Shown here one piece after another: positions 25,486 to 34,229 of a stretch of 64,000 bases of DNA (positions are counted from its first letter, which is position 1; the number at the start of each line of letters is the position of its first letter). Below the pieces are notes generated by a model. The model saw nothing but the letters and a program-made list of their open reading frames with translations. It searched no databases and was not told the origin of the DNA. Both the position numbers and the translations under genes were made by a program. The stretch comes from Luteipulveratus flavus (GTDB taxonomy: Bacteria > Actinomycetota > Actinomycetes > Actinomycetales > Dermatophilaceae): contig NZ_JAROAV010000001.1 in NCBI RefSeq assembly GCF_029439465.1, positions 1-64,000 on the forward strand, in the 5' to 3' direction.

Positions 25486-27407
25486 CCATCACCGACCCGC
25501 TCGCGACCTCGGCGGACACCTGGTCCGACCACTCCGCCGACCCGCCGGTGGTCGACCCGCGCCTGCGGCCGCCGGACGAGGCGTCCGTCGGCGAGCGCGT
25601 CGCCTCCTGGCGGATGCGGCACCACCTCCGGCGCGAGGAGGCGGACCGCGTCTACGCCGCGTCCCGGAATCCCGAGCGCGGCTGGCCGGTCGCCGGTGAC
25701 CGCGCCGTCCTGGACTTCTTCCGAGACCTGATCGGGCGCCGGCGGCGGATGTTCGTCGTGCTGATCGCCCTCAACGCGCTCGCGGCGGGCGCCGGCCTCG
25801 TCGTCCCGCGCCTGCTCGGCACCCTCGTCGACCGGACCGTGCAGGGCGACGGCGCGGGCCTGGACTCGCTCGCCTGGCTGGTCGTCGCGGTTGTCGCGGC
25901 GCAAGCGGTGCTGACGTTCTTCGCCCAGCGCACCTCGACCCTGTTCGGCCAGGACCTGCTCGCCTCGGCGCGCGAGTACATCGTCCGGGTCATCCTGCGG
26001 CTGCCGGTCGGGCAGGTCGAGAGCGCCAGCACCGGCGACCTGGTCACCCGCGTGACCCGCGACGTCGGCACGATGAGCCGTTCGGTGCAGTTCGGCGTCC
26101 CGATGGCGATCATCTCGATCCTCACCGTGTCACTGTCGGTGGTCGCGATGCTGGCGAACTCCGTGCTGCTGGCCGTGCCGTCGCTGATGATCATCGCCAC
26201 CAGCGCGTACGCCGTGCGCGGCTACCTGCGCCGGGCGCCGCGCGGCTACATCACCGAGGGCTCGACGTACTCGCGCATCAACACGACGCTCACCGAGACC
26301 GTGGAGGGCGCCCGGACGGTCGAGGCGCTCGGCCTGTCCGGCCGCCGGGTCCGACAGGGCGACGACGACATCGAGGTGTCGGCGCAGGCCGAGCGCTACA
26401 CGATGTCGCTGCGCAACCTGCTCTTCACCGTCATCGACGTCGCGTTCAACACGCCACGCGTCGCGACGCTGGCGTTCGGTGCGTGGGGGTACGCGCAGGG
26501 CTGGCTGACGCTGGGCCAGATCACCAGCGCCGTCCTCTACGTGGAGGCGCTGAGCGGTCCGCTGGACCGGTTGGTCGGCGAGCTGGACCGCCTGCAGGTC
26601 GGTGCGACCTCGACCGCTCGCCTGCTCGGCATCGCGGAGGTCCCACCGGACCGCGAGCCGACCGACGCGCGCCCGGACGGGCCGGCGCTGGTCGGGCGCG
26701 ACCTGAGGTTCGCCTACCGCGAGGGCCACGACGTGCTCCACGGCATCGACGTCGACCTGCGGACGGGGGAGCGGCTGGCCGTCGTCGGCCCGTCCGGCTC
26801 GGGGAAGTCCACCCTGGGTCGCCTGCTGTCCGGGATCAACCGCCCGCGCACCGGGTCCGCCACGGTGGGCGGCGTCGAGCTGGTCGACCTGCCACTGGAG
26901 CTGCTGCGTACGGAAGTCGCGCTCGTCACCCAGGAGCACCACGTCTTCATCGGCTCGGTGCGCGACAACATCGTGCTCGCCCGCGAGGACTCCCCGGACG
27001 AGGCGGTCCGCGCAGCGCTCGCCGCGGTCGGCTCGCTGGACTGGGTGGAGCGGCTGCCGCAGGGGCTCGACACTCGCATCGGCTCGGGCCAGCACGTCCT
27101 GACCCCGGCGCAGGCGCAGCAGATCGCGCTCGCCCGGCTGATCATCGCCGACCCGCACACCCTGGTCCTGGACGAGGCGACGTCCCTGATCGACCCGCGT
27201 ACGGCCCGCAGCCTGGAGGGCTCGATGAACGCGCTGCTGGAGGGTCGCACCGTGGTCGCCATCGCGCACCGGCTGCACACGGCCCACGACGCCGACCGCA
27301 TCGCCGTGGTGATCGACGGTCGGATCGTCGAGCTCGGCAGCCACCACGAGCTGGTCGACCGCGAGGACGGCGAGTACGCCGCGCTCTGGCGGGCTTGGAC
27401 CAGCTGA
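25482..27407 (+). CDS. ABC exporter half-transporter, catalytic partner (641 aa)
   Basis: A ~85-residue N-terminal extension precedes the six-helix membrane domain, then an NBD with intact Walker A (GPSGSGKSTLGRLL), Walker B (TLVLDEATSLID) and H-loop (VVAIAHRLHTA). The signature is degenerate: VLTPAQAQQIALARL instead of LSGGQ. With the upstream partner, the one full ATP site would use this Walker A and the partner's LSGGQ. ATG 25482 overlaps the partner stop. The cargo is unknown. Confidence 0.94.
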   Translation: MTITDPLATSADTWSDHSADPPVVDPRLRPPDEASVGERVASWRMRHHLRREEADRVYAASRNPERGWPVAGDRAVLDFFRDLIGRRRRMFVVLIALNALAAGAGLVVPRLLGTLVDRTVQGDGAGLDSLAWLVVAVVAAQAVLTFFAQRTSTLFGQDLLASAREYIVRVILRLPVGQVESASTGDLVTRVTRDVGTMSRSVQFGVPMAIISILTVSLSVVAMLANSVLLAVPSLMIIATSAYAVRGYLRRAPRGYITEGSTYSRINTTLTETVEGARTVEALGLSGRRVRQGDDDIEVSAQAERYTMSLRNLLFTVIDVAFNTPRVATLAFGAWGYAQGWLTLGQITSAVLYVEALSGPLDRLVGELDRLQVGATSTARLLGIAEVPPDREPTDARPDGPALVGRDLRFAYREGHDVLHGIDVDLRTGERLAVVGPSGSGKSTLGRLLSGINRPRTGSATVGGVELVDLPLELLRTEVALVTQEHHVFIGSVRDNIVLAREDSPDEAVRAALAAVGSLDWVERLPQGLDTRIGSGQHVLTPAQAQQIALARLIIADPHTLVLDEATSLIDPRTARSLEGSMNALLEGRTVVAIAHRLHTAHDADRIAVVIDGRIVELGSHHELVDREDGEYAALWRAWTS

Positions 27408-27441
27408 GCCGCCCCGGTGAGAGCCTGCGGCTCGTTCTGGT

Positions 27442-27475
27442 GGTCGTAGCGGGAGCCATACCTCCCTTTACGACC
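27442..27475. terminator. Stem-loop between the ABC exporter and sugar importer operons
   Basis: GGTCGTAGCGGGAG (27442-27455) and CTCCCTTTACGACC (27462-27475) form a 14-bp stem with two mismatches and a 6-nt loop. It lies between two convergent operons, 34 nt past the exporter stop, and is likely a bidirectional terminator. Confidence 0.6.
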
Positions 27476-27503
27476 CCCAACACGCCGGTGGCTCCGCCTC
27501 CCC

Positions 27504-28310
27504 TCAGCGGATGCCGGACCGGGAGAAGCCGGCGACGAAGAAGCGCTGCAGCACCACGAAGACGATGAGCAGCGGCACGCAGGATAACAGCGCCATCGCC
27601 ATCAGCCCGCCGTAGTCCGCGTCGTACTGACCCTGCAGGAAGCTCAGGGCCACCGGCAGCGTGTACAGGTCGGGGTCGCGCAACGTGATGAGCGGCCAGA
27701 GGAAGTCGTTCCACTGCGTCATGAAGGCCAGTAGCGCCATCACCGCGATCAGCGGACGCGACAGCGGCAGCACGACCCGGCGGAACGCCGACCAGTACGT
27801 GCAGCCGTCCATGCGGGCGGCATCGAGCAGCTCGTCCGGTACGGAGAGGAAGAACTGCCGGGCCAGGAACACCCCGAGCGCGGTCGAGGCCGACGGCAGC
27901 ACCACCGCCCAGAACAACCCGATCAGTCCCATCCGGGCGACCAGCTCGAACTGCGGCACCATGATCGCCTGCACCGGCACCATCAGCGTGCTGAGCACGA
28001 TCAGGAAGACGAGTCCGCGGCCGCGGAAGCGCAGCTTGGCCAGCGCGAACCCCGCCGCCAGGTTGACGCTGACGGACAGGACGGTCGTCAGGCTCGCGAC
28101 GAGCAGCGTGTTGCGGAACCACTGCCACACCGGGAAGCGGTCGAACAGGCCGGTGACGTTGTCGGTCGTCCACCGGCTGGGCCACAGCCCGGCGCCGCCG
28201 TCGAGGATCAGGTCGCGCGGGGTGAAGGCGACGACCACCATCGCGACCAGCGGCAGCACGAACACGACGCACACCAGCACGCACACCAGGAAACGCAGCC
28301 AGCGAGGCAT
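27504..28310 (-). CDS. Carbohydrate ABC importer permease, MalG type (268 aa)
   Basis: Six transmembrane segments and the EAA-like loop DELLDAARMDGCTYWSAFRRVVLPLSRP, typical of the MalG group of CUT1 sugar importers. ATG 28310 overlaps the stop of the MalF-type gene by 1 nt (TGATG). Last of three genes; no ATPase gene follows, so a shared ATPase of the MsiK kind, encoded elsewhere, is expected. Confidence 0.95.
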   Translation of the reverse strand: MPRWLRFLVCVLVCVVFVLPLVAMVVVAFTPRDLILDGGAGLWPSRWTTDNVTGLFDRFPVWQWFRNTLLVASLTTVLSVSVNLAAGFALAKLRFRGRGLVFLIVLSTLMVPVQAIMVPQFELVARMGLIGLFWAVVLPSASTALGVFLARQFFLSVPDELLDAARMDGCTYWSAFRRVVLPLSRPLIAVMALLAFMTQWNDFLWPLITLRDPDLYTLPVALSFLQGQYDADYGGLMAMALLSCVPLLIVFVVLQRFFVAGFSRSGIR

Positions 28311-29245
28311 CAGACCTCCCTCCTGCGGTTGACGGCCAGCTGGACGGCGGTGACCACCAGCGTCAGCACGAACAGCACCAGCCCCACCGTCGCGCCGTAC
28401 CCGAAGTTGCGCGCGGCCCCGAAGCCCTCGTCGTAGGCGTACGTCACGAGCATCGTGGTGGAGTAGCCCGGTCCGCCGTTGGTCATGACGTAGACGATGT
28501 CGAAGACCTGGAACGACCAGATCAGGTTGATCACGACCAGGAAGAACGTGGTCGGACGCAGCCACGGGACGACGACGTGCCGCACCCGGGCGAACGGCCC
28601 CGCGCCGTCGACCTCCGCCGCCTCCAGCACCTGCTTGTCGACGTCCTGCAGCGCCGCGAGGTAGACCAGCATCCCGAACCCGATCCGCGACCACAGCGTC
28701 ATGACGACGACCGTGACCATCGCCCAGCCCCCCTCGCTCTGCCAGCGGACGGTGCCCAGGCCGAGGTCGCGCAGCACGCCGTTGACGATCCCGACCGTCT
28801 CGTCGAAGAGCAGCAGCCCGACCAGCGAGGTCACCAAGGTGCTGACGGCGATCGGCAGGTACACGATCGTGCGGAAGAAGCCCCGGCCGGGCAGTGCGTC
28901 GTTCATGAGCAGGGCCAGGCCCAGCCCGATCCCGACGCTCAGCGGCACGGTGGCGAGGGTGAAGATGCCCGTGTTGAGCATCGCCCGCCAGAAGACGCCG
29001 TCGCCGAGCAGCCGGCCGAGGTTCTCCAGGCCGGACCAGTGGCCGGGACCGAACGAGCGTTTGGCCTGGAAGGACATGATCAGCGCCCACACCAGCGGCA
29101 CGAGCAGGAACAGCCCGATCAGCACCAGGTTCGGAGCCACCATCAGCCACCCGACCGGGACGCGGATGCGGCGGCGCTGCGGCGGTGGCGGCTCAGTGGT
29201 CTCGGTGGGTGCGGGCGCTACGAGTCGTACGTCGTCGGTGGTCAT
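28310..29245 (-). CDS. Carbohydrate ABC importer permease, MalF type (311 aa)
   Basis: A polar N-terminus precedes six membrane segments (LMVAPNLVLIGLFLLVPLVWA, GIGLGLALLMNDALPG). The coupling loop is DKQVLEAAEVDGAGPFARVRHVVVP (EAA...G). FDIVYVMTNGGPGYSTT is a strong CUT1 permease signature. ATG 29245 has AAGGAGGT 6 nt upstream and overlaps the binding-protein stop (ATGA), so the three genes are coupled. Confidence 0.95.
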   Translation of the reverse strand: MTTDDVRLVAPAPTETTEPPPPQRRRIRVPVGWLMVAPNLVLIGLFLLVPLVWALIMSFQAKRSFGPGHWSGLENLGRLLGDGVFWRAMLNTGIFTLATVPLSVGIGLGLALLMNDALPGRGFFRTIVYLPIAVSTLVTSLVGLLLFDETVGIVNGVLRDLGLGTVRWQSEGGWAMVTVVVMTLWSRIGFGMLVYLAALQDVDKQVLEAAEVDGAGPFARVRHVVVPWLRPTTFFLVVINLIWSFQVFDIVYVMTNGGPGYSTTMLVTYAYDEGFGAARNFGYGATVGLVLFVLTLVVTAVQLAVNRRREV

Positions 29246-30633
29246 GCGCGACCTCCTTCGTCGTTGAGTCCGGCGGGCTGGTCGACCGCGTCGGCGAGCG
29301 CGGACAGCGTCGCCCCGGTCGAGCGGCCGCCGAGGAAGCACTGCTCGAGCTCGTTGGCCAGCGCCAGGTTGACCTCGGCGAACGTCGCGGTCGTCACGTC
29401 GGCGACGTCGCGCTCGCCGATGGTGCGGACCTGCTGGGCGTAGACCGGCATCAGGTCGTCGGCCACGGCGAAGTCCAGCCGCTGCGCCAGCAGCGATGAC
29501 CGGGTCGGCAGCAGGACCGACGCCTGGCAGAAGTCCCGCATCTGCGCCGGTGCCCCGAGGAAGGCCAGGAAGTCGGCCGCCAGCTCGGGGTTGGCAGCGC
29601 CGCGCGTCGCGACCAGCGCGTTGCCGCCCAGCTCGCCCGCGGCACGGTGGTCCTGCGGGAGGTAGGTGACGGCGTACCCGAACCGCTTGCCGATCGTCTC
29701 GCTGAACGCCGGCAGCAGGAAGTTGCCGGCGAGCACCATCGCGAGCGTGCCCGAGGTGAACTGCGCGTCCGGCAAGGTGGCGCCCTTGGTGGACGTGGAG
29801 TCGGGGACCCAGCCCCTCCGGAAGAAGGAGGAGGTGAAGTCCAGCGCCCGTCGCGCCGCAGGGGTGTCCAGGGTGGCCGCGCTCTGGTCGGCGTCGTAGA
29901 GGTGGCCGCCCGCCTGGAACAGCCAGTTCAGCCAGCGGAACGCGCCGAGCGCCTGCCAGTTGACCGCGAACGCCGACCGTCCGTCCGGTGCCTTATCCGT
30001 GAGCCGCTGCGCGACCTGGGCGAACTCCTCCCACGACCACGCGTCCTGCGGGCGGTCCGGCACGCTGGTGATGCCGGCGTCGCGCAGCACATCCGGGCGG
30101 TAGACCACGCCGCTGGTGTCGATGTGCTGCGGCATGCCGTAGATGCGGCCGCCGTGGCTGACCGCCTCCAGGAACGCCGGCGAGATGTCCGTACGCAGGT
30201 CGCTCAGGGCGTCCCCGACGTCGAGCAGCTGGTCGGCGCTCGCGTACACGCCCATGGTCGGGTAGTCGACGCGGAACACGTCCGGGGCGGTGCCGGACGC
30301 GAGGGCGGCGTCGATGCCGACGGACGCCTCGCTGAACGGCACGGACACCAGGTCGACGGTGACGCCGCGGCGGCTCTGCTCGAACCGGCGCGCCAGCCGG
30401 TCGTAGAACGCCACCTCGACGTCGGTGCCGTACACCTGCACGCTGAGGCGGTCCCGTCGTCTGCCGGCGTTCGCCGACACCCGTTCGGTGAGGCCGGCGC
30501 AGCCGGTCAGGGTCGGCGTGGCGAGCGCGCCGAGTGCACCGGCGAGCACCGTACGGCGCGTCGGGCTGAGCGTCGGGGGAGATGCACTCGCGGCACCGGG
30601 CCGGGAGTGCGGTCGGAAGGGGTCGACGGACAT
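29242..30633 (-). CDS. Extracellular sugar-binding lipoprotein of ABC importer (463 aa)
   Basis: The N-terminal region has RRTVLAGALGALATPTLTGC, where LTGC is a lipobox (Cys near residue 45) preceded by an Arg pair. The rest is a type-1 extracellular solute-binding protein: VEVAFYDRLARRFEQSRRGVTV, GTAPDVFRVDY, YGMPQHIDTSGVVYRPDVL, WSWEEFAQVAQRLT. First gene of the importer operon; GTGAGGAC precedes ATG 30633. The sugar bound is unknown. No LacI- or ROK-type regulator is adjacent. Confidence 0.95.
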   Translation of the reverse strand: MSVDPFRPHSRPGAASASPPTLSPTRRTVLAGALGALATPTLTGCAGLTERVSANAGRRRDRLSVQVYGTDVEVAFYDRLARRFEQSRRGVTVDLVSVPFSEASVGIDAALASGTAPDVFRVDYPTMGVYASADQLLDVGDALSDLRTDISPAFLEAVSHGGRIYGMPQHIDTSGVVYRPDVLRDAGITSVPDRPQDAWSWEEFAQVAQRLTDKAPDGRSAFAVNWQALGAFRWLNWLFQAGGHLYDADQSAATLDTPAARRALDFTSSFFRRGWVPDSTSTKGATLPDAQFTSGTLAMVLAGNFLLPAFSETIGKRFGYAVTYLPQDHRAAGELGGNALVATRGAANPELAADFLAFLGAPAQMRDFCQASVLLPTRSSLLAQRLDFAVADDLMPVYAQQVRTIGERDVADVTTATFAEVNLALANELEQCFLGGRSTGATLSALADAVDQPAGLNDEGGRA

Positions 30634-30796
30634 CGTCTGTCCTCACCCGTACGTGCGGAGACCACCGAGGTGGCGTGCTCCGTCGTACGTCTGGGGCCGC
30701 GGGCGGAGCGGGGCTGGGTGATGTTCTTCTACCCGGCTGCGCGCGAATGACACCACGCTCGCTCGCGCCGGTCGCGGCGGCGGGCGGGGTCCACGC

Positions 30797-30834
30797 GCAG
30801 AAGGATCGTGCGCCCGGACGCACGAACCTTCTGC
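30797..30834. repeat. Strong 16-bp hairpin in a divergent intergenic region
   Basis: GCAGAAGGATCGTGCG and CGCACGAACCTTCTGC (one mismatch) flank a 6-nt loop. It lies between the divergent sugar-binding lipoprotein gene and the antiporter gene, so it is not at a gene end. It could be an operator, an attenuator in the antiporter leader or a leftover terminator. A second GC-rich dyad follows at about 30840-30870. Confidence 0.55.
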
Positions 30835-30911
30835 ATCAGACGCCGGCGCGCGGACGCGCGACGCCGGGGATCGCCTTGACCGCCTGCCTGACCCGCGGGT
30901 AGAGCACAGGG

Positions 30912-32483
30912 ATGGGCGACGTGGAGACGATCGTGGTGCTGCTGCTCGTGCTCGTCGCGGCGGCGAGTGCGCTGGCCAGGGTGCTCGGGGTGCCGTACCC
31001 GATCCTGCTGGTCATCGGCGGGAGCCTGGTGGGGTTCGTGCCCGGTGTGCCCGAGCTGCGGCTGGAGCCCGAGCTCGTGCTGTCGGTGTTCCTGCCGCCG
31101 CTGCTGTACGACGCGGCGTTCTCCACGACCGTGCGGGACCTGCGGGCCAGCGCGCGGGTCATCACGCTGAGCGCGGTCGGCCTGGTGCTGGCGACGACCG
31201 CGGTCGTGGCGGCGGTCGCGCACGCCCTGGTCGACGGCCTGCCGTGGGCGGCGGCGTTCGCCCTGGGCGCGATCGTCTCGCCGACCGACCCGCTGGCGGC
31301 GACGCAGATCGCCCGCCGGCTCGGGCTGCCCCGCCGCACGCTGACCGTCATCGAGGGGGAGTCGCTGGTCAACGACGGGTCTTCGCTGGTCGTCTACCAG
31401 TCGGCGGTCGCCATCGTCGGCGGCGCCTCGTTCGTGTGGTGGCGTACGGGCGGGCTGTTCGTCGGCGAGGTCCTGGGCGGCGTGGCGATCGGCCTGGCGG
31501 TGGCCGTCGTCATGAACTGGATGCTCGCGCACGCCGGCGAGGACCAGCTGCTGCGGGTCGTGCTGACGCTGACCGCCGGCTACCTCGCCTACCTGCCGGC
31601 CGAGCGGCTGCACCTGTCGGGCGTGCTGGCGGCCGTCACCTGCGGCCTGCTCATGGGCCACCGGTCGCCGACGGTCAGCACCGCGACGAGCCGGCTGCGC
31701 AACGGTGCCTTCTGGGAGACGCTGGTCTTCCTGCTCAACGCTGTGCTGTTCGTGTCGGTGGGCCTGCAGCTGCCGAGGGTGCTGGAGAGCCAGGACCGGG
31801 ACGTCGGCGAGCTGGCTCGGCTCGGAGTGATCGTGGCGCTGACAACGATCGCCGTCCGCCTGCTGTGGACGCCGTTCATCACCGCGGTCATCCGGACGCT
31901 CGACCGCCGCGAGGTGCAGCGCGCGCGCCGGGCGACCTGGCAGGCCAGGACCGTGACGTCGTGGTGCGGGTTGCGCGGCGCGGTGTCGCTGGCGGCCGCG
32001 CTGGCGCTGCCGGCCGACTTCCCCGAGCGCGACCTGCTGATCTTCCTGGCGCTCTGCGTCATCTGGGCGACGCTCGTGGGGCAGGGCCTCACCCTGCCGT
32101 GGGTCATCCGGCTGCTCGGGGTCCAGGACGACGGCGTGACCGCCCGCGAGGAGCTGCACGCGCGCAAGGCCGCCGCGGCCGCCGCCGTCGAGGAGATCGA
32201 CCGGCTGGAGGAGGAGGACTGGACCCGGGAGGACACGCTGGAACGCATGCGCGGGCTGTACGAGTTCCGCCGTCGCCGGCTGCGTCAGCGGGCCGGTGTC
32301 TCCGACGACGGCGAGGAGGACGCCGAGGCTCGCTCCCTGGCGTACCAGCGGACGGTGCGCTCCATCCTCGATGCCCAGCGCCGCGAGCTCGTCCGGCTGC
32401 GCGACGAGGGCGAGATCGGCAACGACGCCCTGCACGCCGTCGAGCGCGAGCTGGACCTGGAGGAGGAACGGCTGGACAGCTGA
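30912..32483 (+). CDS. Na+/H+ antiporter, CPA1/NhaP type (523 aa)
   Basis: About twelve membrane helices in residues 1-400 with the CPA1 core: FALGAIVSPTDPLAATQI (ion-binding Asp), VIEGESLVNDGSSLVVYQ (the ND motif) and SWCGLRGAVSLAAALALP. The remaining ~110 residues are a charged, helical cytoplasmic tail (AAVEEIDRLEEEDWTREDTLER) likely regulatory. Exchanges Na+ or K+ for protons for pH and salt balance. ATG 30912 has a weak SD (ACAGGG). Confidence 0.95.
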   Translation: MGDVETIVVLLLVLVAAASALARVLGVPYPILLVIGGSLVGFVPGVPELRLEPELVLSVFLPPLLYDAAFSTTVRDLRASARVITLSAVGLVLATTAVVAAVAHALVDGLPWAAAFALGAIVSPTDPLAATQIARRLGLPRRTLTVIEGESLVNDGSSLVVYQSAVAIVGGASFVWWRTGGLFVGEVLGGVAIGLAVAVVMNWMLAHAGEDQLLRVVLTLTAGYLAYLPAERLHLSGVLAAVTCGLLMGHRSPTVSTATSRLRNGAFWETLVFLLNAVLFVSVGLQLPRVLESQDRDVGELARLGVIVALTTIAVRLLWTPFITAVIRTLDRREVQRARRATWQARTVTSWCGLRGAVSLAAALALPADFPERDLLIFLALCVIWATLVGQGLTLPWVIRLLGVQDDGVTAREELHARKAAAAAAVEEIDRLEEEDWTREDTLERMRGLYEFRRRRLRQRAGVSDDGEEDAEARSLAYQRTVRSILDAQRRELVRLRDEGEIGNDALHAVERELDLEEERLDS

Positions 32484-32607
32484 CTGTCACCCCGAGCGAG
32501 TAGCGTTCCTATGGATTCGTCCCGGTCGCCGCCGCCGGCGCCCGGCCCTCGACGCGCACCGCGTCCGACCCCCCGACCACGGTCACGTCCCCTGAGAGGC
32601 CTGCGAG

Positions 32608-34179
32608 ATGCCCGATCAGCCCGTCGGTGCCACGAGCACCGAGGCGCCGTCCGCCGAGCGGACGACCGACCCCAAGTGGTGGACCCTGGCCGCGGTGTGC
32701 CTGGGCGTGTTCATGCTGCTGCTGGACATCACCATCGTGAACGTCGCCCTCCCCGACATCCAGTCCGAGCTGTCGGCGTCCCTGTCGGACCTGCAGTGGG
32801 TCATCGACGCGTACGCGCTGAGCCTGGCCGCCCTGCTGCTGACCGCGGGCTCGCTGTCCGACCTGTACGGCCGCCGCCGCATCTTCGTCATCGGCACCGT
32901 GCTCTTCACCATCGGCTCGGTCGCGTGCGGTCTGGCGCAGAGCATCACGGTGCTGACGGTCTCGCGGGCGTTCCAGGGCATCGGCGGGGCCGCCATGTTC
33001 GCGACCGCGCTCGCCCTGCTGGCCAGCGCCTTCCACGGCAAGGACCGGGGTACGGCGTTCGGCGTCTTCGGCGCCACGACCGGGGTCGCGGTCGCGGTCG
33101 GCCCGGTGCTGGGCGGCGTCCTCACCAGCGGGCTGTCCTGGCGCTGGATCTTCTTCGTCAACGTGCCGCTGTGCCTGGTCGCGATCGCCGTGTCGCTGAC
33201 GAAGGTCCGCGAGTCGCACGACCCGCGGGCCGGGCGGCCGGACTGGGTCGGCTTCGTCGTCTTCACCGCCGCGCTCGCGTGCCTGGTGTACGGGCTGATC
33301 GAGGCCGGGCAGGACGGCTGGACCCAGCCCACCGTGGTCGTGTGCCTCGTCGCCGCCGCGGTGCTGCTCGCGCTGTTCGTGGTCAGCCAGATGGTCCAGC
33401 AGCACCCGATGTTCGACCTCGGGCTGCTGCGCAAACCCACCTTCACCGGCGGGTTGATCGCGGCGTTCGGCGTCTCGGCGTCGATCTTCTCGCTGCTGAC
33501 GTTCCTGGTCATCTACGTGCAGAACGTCCTCGGCTACTCACCGATCGGCACCGGCATCCGGTTCCTGTTCCTGTCCGGGGCGTCGTTCGTCGCCGCCGCG
33601 GTGGCCGGCCGGCTGTCCGAGCGCGTCCCGGTCAAGTGGCTGATCGGGCCGGGCTTCCTCGTCCTGGGTGTCGGCCTCCTGCTGCTGCGGGGCATCGAGA
33701 CGACCTCGTCGTGGACGCACCTGATCCCCGGCCTGCTGGTCAGCGGCATCGGCATCGGCATGATCAACCCGCCGCTGGCCTCCACCGCCGTCGGGGTGGT
33801 CAGCGTCGACCGGTCGGGCATGGCCAGCGGGGTGAACTCCACGCTGCGGCAGGTCGGCATCGCGACCGGGATCGCGGCGCTCGGCTCGATCTTCAGCCAG
33901 CAGGTCGCGGACTCCGCCCGGTCCGGCCTGCAGGGCAAGGTGCCGCCGGGCGCGCTGGACGGGCTGACCTCGGCGCTGTCCGGCGGGCAGGTGAGCGCCG
34001 CCGCGCAGGCCGCCCGCGCCCGCGCCGGTCAGCGCGGCTACGACCTCGTCCACCAGGTCGGTACCAGCTCGGTCGTCGACGCGCTGAACCACATCATCGC
34101 CATCTCGGTCGTCATCGCGTTCGTCACCGGCGTGCTGACGCTCTTCCTGATCCGGCAGAAGGACTTCGTCCAGCGCTGA
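32608..34179 (+). CDS. MFS drug exporter, DHA2 (14-TM) family (523 aa)
   Basis: LDITIVNVALPDIQSELSAS (motif of EmrB/QacA-type DHA2 transporters), GSLSDLYGRRRIFVIGT (motif A), GPVLGGVLTSGLSWRWIFFVNVP (motif C and the WRWIFFVNVP signature). Fourteen hydrophobic segments fit. It exports lipophilic drugs or metabolites with proton antiport; substrate unknown. GAGAGGCC precedes ATG 32608. It follows the antiporter by 124 nt on the same strand. A second DHA2-like protein is at 46376-47854. Confidence 0.95.
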   Translation: MPDQPVGATSTEAPSAERTTDPKWWTLAAVCLGVFMLLLDITIVNVALPDIQSELSASLSDLQWVIDAYALSLAALLLTAGSLSDLYGRRRIFVIGTVLFTIGSVACGLAQSITVLTVSRAFQGIGGAAMFATALALLASAFHGKDRGTAFGVFGATTGVAVAVGPVLGGVLTSGLSWRWIFFVNVPLCLVAIAVSLTKVRESHDPRAGRPDWVGFVVFTAALACLVYGLIEAGQDGWTQPTVVVCLVAAAVLLALFVVSQMVQQHPMFDLGLLRKPTFTGGLIAAFGVSASIFSLLTFLVIYVQNVLGYSPIGTGIRFLFLSGASFVAAAVAGRLSERVPVKWLIGPGFLVLGVGLLLLRGIETTSSWTHLIPGLLVSGIGIGMINPPLASTAVGVVSVDRSGMASGVNSTLRQVGIATGIAALGSIFSQQVADSARSGLQGKVPPGALDGLTSALSGGQVSAAAQAARARAGQRGYDLVHQVGTSSVVDALNHIIAISVVIAFVTGVLTLFLIRQKDFVQR

Positions 34180-34229
34180 GCGGCACCGAGTCAGGCGCTG
34201 CCGCGCCGGCCCGACCGCCGCTCAGCGCT
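34172..34229. terminator. Long-loop inverted repeat at the MFS / epoxide hydrolase junction
   Basis: AGCGCTGAGCGG (34172-34183) and CCGCTCAGCGCT (34218-34229) are perfect 12-nt complements separated by 34 nt. Each arm contains the stop codon of one of the two convergent genes. A weak shared terminator or coincidence of similar gene ends. Confidence 0.35.

Noticed and set aside
30729-32435. 568-codon minus-strand ORF
   Set aside because: Antisense to the Na+/H+ antiporter; composition (Gln/Arg/Asp repeats) is typical of a shadow frame.
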